Shown piece after piece: positions 58,516 through 64,000 of a stretch of DNA of 64,000 nucleotides. Position 1 is the first letter of the stretch. Each line of letters starts with the position of its first letter. Source of the DNA: Prauserella marina (GTDB taxonomy: Bacteria; Actinomycetota; Actinomycetes; Mycobacteriales; Pseudonocardiaceae). The stretch covers positions 5,247,001-5,311,000 of the forward strand of contig NZ_CP016353.1 of the NCBI RefSeq assembly GCF_002240355.1, read 5' to 3'. Under the pieces are notes generated by a model that saw nothing but the letters and a program-made list of their open reading frames with translations, was not told where the DNA came from and searched no databases. The position numbers were made by a program, and so were the translations under genes.

Positions 58516-59185
58516 CGAACAGCAGCCGGTGCGGATCGTCATCGTCGACGACGACCAGTTGGTGCGCATGGCATTGCGGCTCGTCATCGAGGGCGAACCG
58601 GACCTCGCCGTGGTCGCCGAGGCAGCCGACGGCGACGCCGCGATCACCGTTGTCGCCGAACAGCACCCCGACGTCGTGCTGATGGACGTGCGGATGCCGG
58701 GCCGCGACGGGCTCAGCGCGACAAGAGAACTACTCGCGAGGCCATCACCGCCGAACGTGCTGATGCTGACCACGTTCGACTCCGATGATCTGGTACTCGG
58801 CGCACTGCACGCAGGCGCACTCGGGTTCGTGCTCAAGGACACCCCGCCCGCGCGCATCATCGACGCCGTGCGGACGGTCGCGGAAGGAAACCCGGTGCTG
58901 TCCCCCGTGGCCACCGCGCGGGTAATCGCCGCGGCGACGGGGCCGAGGTCCGCTCACGTTCGCCGCCCCTCCCGCGAAGCCGCGCTGAACCGCCTGTCCA
59001 CATTGACCGAACGCGAACTCGAAACCGCGCGAGCCATCGCTGACGGGCTCGGCAACCCGGAGATCGCCGAACGGCTGCGCATCAGCGTCGCGACGGTCAA
59101 GGCACACACCGGCAACCTGTTCGCCAAGCTCGACGTCGAAAACCGGGTACAGATCGCGCTACTCGTCCGCGACGCCGAGGATTGA
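58508..59185 (+). CDS. LuxR/NarL family response regulator
   Basis: 225 aa, GTG start overlapping the kinase stop. Receiver: VRIVIVDDDQLVRMALRLVI, phospho-acceptor Asp in HPDVVLMDVRMPGRDGLSAT (near residue 60), MLTTFDSDDLVLGALHAGAL and the switch Lys in GFVLKDTPPARIIDAVRTVA. The C-terminal GerE-type HTH is LSTLTERELETARAIADGLG, then NPEIAERLRISVATVKAHTG. The last 27 bp overlap the opposite-strand MerR gene. The target is not obvious; such pairs often control efflux or membrane-stress genes. Confidence 0.94.
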   Translation: MDSEQQPVRIVIVDDDQLVRMALRLVIEGEPDLAVVAEAADGDAAITVVAEQHPDVVLMDVRMPGRDGLSATRELLARPSPPNVLMLTTFDSDDLVLGALHAGALGFVLKDTPPARIIDAVRTVAEGNPVLSPVATARVIAAATGPRSAHVRRPSREAALNRLSTLTERELETARAIADGLGNPEIAERLRISVATVKAHTGNLFAKLDVENRVQIALLVRDAED

Positions 59186-59983
59186 CGAGCCCGCCCCGCC
59201 GGTCCCTTGCTGATAGGGAATCTCGATACCGGCCGAGCGCAACCTCGTCTCGATCAGCACGGTCAGCCTGGCCCAGACCGGTTTTTGCTCCTCGCCGTAA
59301 TGCTTGAGCATGGCGTACCTGGTCTCGCCGTCGGTCCGCGCCTGAATTCCGGCGGGGATGGGCAGCAGCGAGGGGTGGGCGACGAGGTAGTCGGCGATGG
59401 CAGCCGCGAGTTCGTCGACGCGGGGGTCGTCGGGTGCCCAGTCTCCACAACGCCACATGCGCTTGATCAGGGCGAGGTACCGGGGGTGCTCCAATGCTTG
59501 CTCGATCTGGGCGAGGTAGTCGTCGAAGCCTTCCGGCACCAGTGCCCTGAACAACACGAGCGCCTCGCGGATCATCGTCAGGTCGTCGGTAGCGAATCCG
59601 AGCGCGGCGGCCCCGTCGAGTAGCGCGAGCGCGCGGTCGGGCAGCAGCACCCGGTCGCCGGTGGCGAGGCGGTGCAACGTGTCCCGCCGCGAGGTCAGCT
59701 CGGTGATCCGGTCGGTGAGGCGCCGTTCGACGTCGGCGAGCGCGACGGCGAACTCGTCGGCGCCGGAGTCGAGGATCGGTCCGATCTCGGCGAGCGGAAC
59801 CCCAGCCTCTGCCAGTGTCCGGACCTGGACGAGCCGCAGCAGCTCAGCCGTTTCGTACCGGCGGTAGCCGGACGCGTCCCTGCGGGGTTCGGCGACCAAT
59901 CCGCGCCGGTGGTAATGCCGGATGGTCTTGACCGTGATTCCGGCGAATGCCGCCGCCTGACCGATCGTGACGCCGTAGGTCAT
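59159..59983 (-). CDS. MerR family transcriptional regulator
   Basis: 274 aa. N-terminal winged helix: MTYGVTIGQAAAFAGITVKT, then IRHYHRRGLVAEPRRDASGY and RRYETAELLRLVQVRTLAEA. A coiled-coil dimer helix follows near residue 80 (FAVALADVERRLTDRITELT). The C-terminal ~150 residues form an effector domain without the metal-binding cysteines of MerR/CueR, so a small organic ligand is likely. It is coupled by ATGA overlap to the hydrolase gene upstream, so both are in one operon. Confidence 0.9.
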   Translation of the reverse strand: MTYGVTIGQAAAFAGITVKTIRHYHRRGLVAEPRRDASGYRRYETAELLRLVQVRTLAEAGVPLAEIGPILDSGADEFAVALADVERRLTDRITELTSRRDTLHRLATGDRVLLPDRALALLDGAAALGFATDDLTMIREALVLFRALVPEGFDDYLAQIEQALEHPRYLALIKRMWRCGDWAPDDPRVDELAAAIADYLVAHPSLLPIPAGIQARTDGETRYAMLKHYGEEQKPVWARLTVLIETRLRSAGIEIPYQQGTGGAGSSILGVADE

Positions 59984-60780
59984 CCGCTCAGCGAGCCGAA
60001 GGCGAGCTCGCGAACGGAGTCGGCGACGGCACGGAAGTCCTTGCGCAGGATCGACCCGTGGTTGCTCGCGACCTTCGCGCTCACCGTGATGTGCGGGTTG
60101 CGAGCGAGCACCGGTGTGAGGGAGGCACGCATCCGTTCCATCTCATCACGACCACCTCCGAAGTTGCCACCCGTGGCGACCACGTAGCGGAGCGGGTAGG
60201 TCACCTCGTCCAGAACAGGGCCCAGTTCGCCGTAGATCTCGTTGAGCTCGATGTTGCTCTCCGCCATCTCCTCGGCGCTCATCCGGGGAACGAGGCCCGT
60301 CGGGCGCAGCAGCGGCAGCAGTACCGACATCCGGCGGAACAGCTTGCGAATCCGTTCAGGGGGCGCGTCCTCACTCCAGTCGAACGGGTAGGCACCGTCC
60401 ACAAGCACCACTCCGGCGACCCGGTCCGGATTCCGGTCGGCCCAGTGCACCGCGAGCGCCGCCCCGTAGGACCAACCGACCACGAGCGGCCGGTCGACAC
60501 CCCTCGCGGCGAGGACGGCGTCGACATCCCGGATGTTCGCGTCGAACGAGTAGTCCGCCGACCGGCCCGACTTGCCACGGGCCCGCATGTCGAAGCCGAT
60601 GTGCCGGTACTCGGCACCGAGTTCGGCGATGACGCGCCGCCAGTACGACCGGACGGCGAACTGACCGTTGAGGTAGATCACGGGAACGCCGGGTCCGCCG
60701 GTGTCGGTAACGGCCAGTGCCGTGTCCTCGACGGGCACCATGCCGGTCCAGGCAGGGCAGGGCGGCTTCGCATTCGTCAT
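59980..60780 (-). CDS. Alpha/beta-fold hydrolase
   Basis: 266 aa from the ATG at 60780 (MTNAKPPCPAWTGMVPVEDT). Oxyanion region VIYLNGQFAVRSYWRRVIAE, GFDMRARGKSGRSADYSFDA, nucleophile elbow VVGWSYGAALAVHWADRNPD (Ser near residue 105) and acid in VVLVDGAYPFDWSE. The catalytic His candidate is in VASNHGSILRKDF. There is no signal peptide, so it is cytoplasmic. The substrate is unknown. It is the first gene of a two-gene operon with MerR. Confidence 0.88.
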   Translation of the reverse strand: MTNAKPPCPAWTGMVPVEDTALAVTDTGGPGVPVIYLNGQFAVRSYWRRVIAELGAEYRHIGFDMRARGKSGRSADYSFDANIRDVDAVLAARGVDRPLVVGWSYGAALAVHWADRNPDRVAGVVLVDGAYPFDWSEDAPPERIRKLFRRMSVLLPLLRPTGLVPRMSAEEMAESNIELNEIYGELGPVLDEVTYPLRYVVATGGNFGGGRDEMERMRASLTPVLARNPHITVSAKVASNHGSILRKDFRAVADSVRELAFGSLSG

Positions 60781-60813
60781 GCGGCCACCGTGCACCCTGC
60801 CCCAAGGTCAAGG

Positions 60814-61206
60814 TCAAGGCTTGGCGTGTGCCCTGTCGTAGGCGGCCCTCGCGGCGTCGACCTCCGGGAGGTGGGCCTCGGCCCACTCCTTGAGGTGGCG
60901 GATCGTGTCCTTCAGCGAGTAGCCGAGCGGCGTGAGTTCGTAGTCGACGCGAACCGGCACCGACGGGGTCACCGTGCGAGTCAGCAGGCCGTCTCGCTCG
61001 AGTCCGCGCAGGGTCTGGGTCAGCATTTTCTGGCTCACTCCCTCGATGCGCGCGGCAAGTTCCGAGTAGCGCATCGGGCCGCCGAGACCCAGCGCGACGA
61101 TCACCAGGCTTGCCCACTTGTCGCCGATCGTGTCGAGCAGCCGCCTGCTGGGGCAACTCGCCGCGAATACGTCGAACCGCGCGGGGGGATCCGCCGTCAC
61201 GTCCAT
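60814..61206 (-). CDS. HxlR family transcriptional regulator
   Basis: 130 aa, ATG with GGAGG six nt upstream. Winged helix: FAASCPSRRLLDTIGDKWAS, LGLGGPMRYSELAARIEGVS, then the recognition helix QKMLTQTLRGLERDGLLTRT and the wing VPVRVDYELTPLGYSLKDTI. Cys18 in the SCPSRR segment is a common redox- or quinone-sensing position in this family. It is divergent from an oxidoreductase gene that it probably controls. Confidence 0.92.
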   Translation of the reverse strand: MDVTADPPARFDVFAASCPSRRLLDTIGDKWASLVIVALGLGGPMRYSELAARIEGVSQKMLTQTLRGLERDGLLTRTVTPSVPVRVDYELTPLGYSLKDTIRHLKEWAEAHLPEVDAARAAYDRAHAKP

Positions 61207-61219
61207 GGCTTACCTCCGG

Positions 61220-61246
61220 GTGCCTACCCCACTTCAGAGTGCCTAC
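61220..61246. promoter_or_regulatory. Direct repeat in the HxlR/oxidoreductase divergent promoter
   Basis: GTGCCTAC occurs at 61220-61227 and again at 61239-61246, 19 bp apart, just outside the HxlR ribosome site. HxlR proteins often bind such paired sites, so it is a candidate operator. Confidence 0.45.
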
Positions 61247-61303
61247 TTCCCAAAAGAGAGTAAAGCACCGATGGTGAGGTTAGACAACCAGAAAGGAAAC
61301 GCC

Positions 61304-62200
61304 ATGCCACTCGCACTCGTATCGAAGCCAGGCACCCCCGAACCGGTCCTCGACGAGGTGTCACTGCCCGAGCTGGGACGAGGCGACCTCAGGGTTCGCG
61401 TCACGGCCGCGTCGGTCGATCCCGTCGACACGCTCTTCGCGGGCGGGCCGGCAAGAACGATCTTCGGACTCACCGGCACGGTCGGCCTCGGCTGGTCCTT
61501 CACCGGTGTCGTCACCGCGACCGGAGCGGGAGTCACCGGATTCTCGGTCGGCGACCGCATCGCCGCCACCCACACCGGCGTCACCGCCCCCGTCCGCGCG
61601 CACGCCGAGGAAACCGTCGTCGCCGCGAAGGCAGCCGCGCCGCTGCCCGCCGGGCTCGACCCCGTCGCCGCCGCGACGCTTCCGATCAACGCGCTGACCG
61701 CGACCCAGCTGCTCGACCGGCTCGGACCCGCCGAAGACAGGAGCCTGCTCGTCACCGGAGCGGCGGGTTCCGTCGGCGGCTACGCCGTCGCTCTTGCCGC
61801 CAACGCGGGCTGGTCGGTCACCGGACTGGCGAGGGAATCCGATCGGGCCTTCGTACTGCGGGCAGGCGCTGGTGACCTCATCACGCGACTGCCGGAGCGG
61901 TCGTTCGACGCCGTCGTCGACGGCGCGGTCCTGCATGGCAAGGTCCTCGGCGCGATCCGCGACAACGGCGCGTTCGCCGGGGTGACCTCGGCGACTCCCG
62001 CGACTCCGGAGCGCGGCATCGAGGTCAGCGTCGTGAGTGTCCAGCCGAACACCGCCCAGCTCGCCGACGTGCTCGCGCTCGCGGCATCGGGCGTGCTCGA
62101 ACCGAGGGTCGCGGGCAAGGTGCCGCTGACCGAGGCGGCAACGGCCTACCGCAAGGTCGCCGGTGGCGGCCAGCGGGGCAGGTGGCTGCTGCTTCCCTGA
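61304..62200 (+). CDS. NADP-dependent quinone oxidoreductase-like protein (zinc-less MDR)
   Basis: 298 aa from the ATG at 61304, with AAAGGA six nt upstream. Medium-chain dehydrogenase fold: KPGTPEPVLDEVSLPELGRG, GLGWSFTGVVTATGAGVTGF, the cofactor site LLVTGAAGSVGGYAVALAAN and the C-terminal SGVLEPRVAGKVPLTEAATA. The structural and catalytic zinc cysteines are absent, as in the quinone reductase branch. It probably reduces a quinone or enone sensed by the divergent HxlR regulator. Confidence 0.88.
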   Translation: MPLALVSKPGTPEPVLDEVSLPELGRGDLRVRVTAASVDPVDTLFAGGPARTIFGLTGTVGLGWSFTGVVTATGAGVTGFSVGDRIAATHTGVTAPVRAHAEETVVAAKAAAPLPAGLDPVAAATLPINALTATQLLDRLGPAEDRSLLVTGAAGSVGGYAVALAANAGWSVTGLARESDRAFVLRAGAGDLITRLPERSFDAVVDGAVLHGKVLGAIRDNGAFAGVTSATPATPERGIEVSVVSVQPNTAQLADVLALAASGVLEPRVAGKVPLTEAATAYRKVAGGGQRGRWLLLP

Positions 62201-62299
62201 CGTCCCGGGTTTGCGGTTTTCGCAAAGAACTTTGTCGTCATCCCGGTTCGCGAGGCACGGTGGGCGGAACCCGAAGGTGACGACAGGAATGGGACGACC

Positions 62300-62899
62300 G
62301 TGGACCAGCAATTCTGGGAAGACCGGTACGGCGAGCGCGATCAACTGTTCAGCGGCGACCCCAACGGGGTGCTCGTCACGGAGGTCACCGGTCTGGAGCC
62401 GGGGCAGGCACTCGACGTCGGGTGCGGAGAGGGCGGTGACGCGATCTGGCTGGCAAGGCAGGGCTGGCGGGTTACGGCCATCGACATCTCCAAGACGGCG
62501 CTGCGCCGTGCCGCGGCGAACTCCGCTGACCTGGCCGATCGCGTCGCGTGGACGCACGGCGATCTCACCACGACGCCGCTGCCCTCCCGCGCGTTCGACC
62601 TGGTTTCGCTGCAGTATTTCCCGCTCCCGCGCGGAAACCCGGCCACGCTCAGGACTCTGCTCGACACCGTCGTGCCAGGCGGAAACCTGCTGTTCGTCAG
62701 CCACGACATCAGCGACCTCGACCCGGACCCCGAGCGCGGTTTCGATCCTGGCGACTTCTTCCAGCCCGCCGACGCGGCAACCCTGCTCGACGAGAACTGG
62801 ACGGTGCTCGTCGACGAAACCAGGCCGAGGAACACTCCTCCGCCGGAGGGGACCCGGCACACGCACGACACAGTCCTTCGCGCGCGCCGCGACCGCTGA
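62300..62899 (+). CDS. Class I SAM-dependent methyltransferase
   Basis: 199 aa, GTG start. It begins QFWEDRYGERDQLFSGDPNG, then SAM motif I ALDVGCGEGGDAIWLARQGW near residue 38, VTAIDISKTALRRAAANSAD, FDLVSLQYFPLPRGNPATLR and NLLFVSHDISDLDPDPERGF. The opening and lack of further domains fit the thiopurine/tellurite-resistance-like (TehB/TPMT) small-molecule group. The substrate is unknown. A weak AGGAAT-type ribosome site is present. Confidence 0.88.
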   Translation: MDQQFWEDRYGERDQLFSGDPNGVLVTEVTGLEPGQALDVGCGEGGDAIWLARQGWRVTAIDISKTALRRAAANSADLADRVAWTHGDLTTTPLPSRAFDLVSLQYFPLPRGNPATLRTLLDTVVPGGNLLFVSHDISDLDPDPERGFDPGDFFQPADAATLLDENWTVLVDETRPRNTPPPEGTRHTHDTVLRARRDR

Positions 62900-62963
62900 G
62901 CTGGCGAACACGGCGGCGGAAAACGGCTGGTCACCACGTTCGGCGCCGCGTAACGTCGAGGGC

Positions 62964-63575
62964 ATGCGCATCCGACATCGCGGGCGGGAGCCGTGGGTGC
63001 ACGCCGACGCGTGGATCGCGCCGACGGCGACGCTCATCGGGGACGTGCGAATCGGCGCACACGCACGTGTGCTGTCCGGAGCGGTACTCGACGGCGAGAA
63101 TTCCAGAGTCACGGTCGGCGACTACGGCATCGTCTGCGAACACGCCGTACTGCGAGCGTCCTCCGTCGCCGGAGACCAGCCTGTCGACCTCGGCGACCAT
63201 GTTTTCGTCGGTCCACACGCGACGCTGCTCGGCTGTGCCGTCGGCGGCTGTTCCTACCTGGCCACCAATGTGACCGTGTTGCAGAACGCCGGCCTCGGTA
63301 CAGGAAGCACCATCGCCGTCGGCGCGCTCGTGCACGCCGGGACGACCATCGAACCGGAGTTCTTCGTACCACCGTTCACCGTCGCGCTCGGCGATCCGGT
63401 ACGGCTACTCGCTCCGGGAGACCCGGAGCTACCGGCGGCGGTGCGCGCCGTCGGCTTCGCCGAGACGGCGTTCGGTGCCACAGCACAGTGGACGGACCGC
63501 GCCCGGCGTGCCGAGCAGGCAACCGAAACACGCTCGGCCGAGTTCGCCGCACATGCCGACGACGTCGTACTGTGA
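62964..63575 (+). CDS. Gamma-carbonic-anhydrase-like hexapeptide-repeat protein
   Basis: 203 aa from the ATG at 62964, 7 nt after TAACGT (leaderless). Left-handed beta-helix: AWIAPTATLIGDVRIGAHAR, VTVGDYGIVCEHAVLRASSV, LGDHVFVGPHATLLGCAVGG, STIAVGALVHAGTTIEPEFF. A histidine at CEHAVL and another at VGPHATLLG are at positions that bind metal in gamma carbonic anhydrases, but the full three-His set is not certain. Carbonic anhydrase or acetyltransferase are the main options. Confidence 0.75.
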   Translation: MRIRHRGREPWVHADAWIAPTATLIGDVRIGAHARVLSGAVLDGENSRVTVGDYGIVCEHAVLRASSVAGDQPVDLGDHVFVGPHATLLGCAVGGCSYLATNVTVLQNAGLGTGSTIAVGALVHAGTTIEPEFFVPPFTVALGDPVRLLAPGDPELPAAVRAVGFAETAFGATAQWTDRARRAEQATETRSAEFAAHADDVVL

Positions 63576-63615
63576 GCACCCAACACGGCGAACAGGAAGG
63601 CGCGGGAAGAACGGG

Positions 63616-64000
63616 ATGACATCCGTATCCATCGAGCCAATCACGGTGGCCGACAAGGACAGCGGGCCCTACGCGGTCACATCGGGACCGGACGGCGCGC
63701 TGTGGTTCACCATGGTCCACAGTGGCCGAATCGGTACGCTGCGCTCCGGCCGAGAGCTGGAAACCCACCAGCTCACCCCGGAGTGCGGGCCGACGATCAT
63801 CGCCGCCGGCAGCGACGGCGCACTGTGGTTCACGGAATACAAGGCGCATCGCGTCGGCAGAATCACCGCTGACGGCGACGTCACCGAATTCTCACTGCCC
63901 ACGGCCGAATCCGGACCGTTCGGGATCGCGCCGGGTCCAGACGGCGCGCTATGGTTCACCGAAACCACGGCGGGAAAAATCGGGAGGATCACCACGGCCG
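63616..64000 (+). CDS. vgb: Virginiamycin B lyase-like protein, 5' part (runs off the right edge)
   Basis: The first 128 codons are present, starting from the ATG at 63616. It is a seven-bladed beta-propeller of the Vgb family: repeats of the blade signature GPDGALWFT occur at ITVADKDSGPYAVTSGPDGA and LWFTMVHSGRIGTL, then SDGALWFTEYKAHRVGRITA and GPDGALWFTETTAGKIGRIT. Vgb linearises streptogramin B antibiotics. The catalytic C-terminal half lies outside the window, so resistance function cannot be confirmed; NHL/SMP-30-like proteins are alternatives. Confidence 0.75.
   Translation, partial: MTSVSIEPITVADKDSGPYAVTSGPDGALWFTMVHSGRIGTLRSGRELETHQLTPECGPTIIAAGSDGALWFTEYKAHRVGRITADGDVTEFSLPTAESGPFGIAPGPDGALWFTETTAGKIGRITTA

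Overview
The window is high-GC actinobacterial chromosome. Gene content, gene order, codon use and start-site architecture fit the Pseudonocardiales (Amycolatopsis, Prauserella or Saccharomonospora type); that placement is inference from synteny and motif recall, not from a search. No tRNA, rRNA, insertion sequence, integrase or CRISPR array was seen. Most of the window is conserved chromosomal core with small accessory pockets.

Layout. 1-6 kb: the 5' part of gltB (minus strand), then a cobalamin riboswitch and a B12-type ABC transporter (btuF-btuC-btuD). 6-8 kb: an SDR dehydrogenase and a dihydrodipicolinate-reductase-like protein. 8-24 kb: a split his/trp supra-operon on the minus strand (PHP protein, MFS exporter, hisH, hisA, then hisF, hisI, then trpE, a TIGR02234-type membrane protein, trpC, trpB, trpA, lgt). 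It is interrupted by plus-strand pockets: an AftB-like GT-C membrane glycosyltransferase, a PPOX protein and a secreted lipase; and a TetR regulator. 24-29 kb: a VanW/peptidoglycan-binding membrane protein, a DUF5302 protein, valine dehydrogenase, a tautomerase/MarR divergent pair and a ribbon-helix-helix orphan.

29-41 kb resembles the M. tuberculosis Rv3026c-Rv3032 region: tryptophan 2,3-dioxygenase, an olsA/olsB-type acyltransferase pair, etfA and etfB, then DegV, a small basic protein, a SAM methyltransferase, a GH57 branching enzyme and a GT4 alpha-glucan synthase. The last three are the signature of methylglucose lipopolysaccharide or glycogen-type polymer synthesis, here with a GH2 glycosidase placed antisense between GH57 and GT4. 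A Tat-exported unclassified glycosidase follows, and then a large intergenic region with two opposed arrays of a 21-bp repeat. A smaller array of the same repeat lies after btuD.

42-48 kb: a SnoaL-like/TetR divergent pair with two strong operators, then the glyoxylate shunt (aceA-aceB) divergent from its likely regulator ramB, with RamB-like sites between. 48-64 kb: accessory and housekeeping enzymes. These are two left-handed-beta-helix proteins, a nucleoside hydrolase, a bifunctional-looking cell-wall hydrolase, a monooxygenase strongly resembling rifampicin monooxygenase, an XRE/SDR divergent pair, methyltransferases, a secreted TAP-like peptidase, a NarL-type two-component system, MerR and HxlR regulators with their oxidoreductase/hydrolase partners, and the start of a virginiamycin B lyase-like gene running off the right edge.

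Regulation visible in the DNA: one B12 riboswitch, several palindromic operators between divergent genes, RamB-like tandem sites, about eight strong hairpin terminators, and at least eleven genes whose start codon lies 6-7 nt after a TANNNT-like -10 box, implying leaderless mRNAs.
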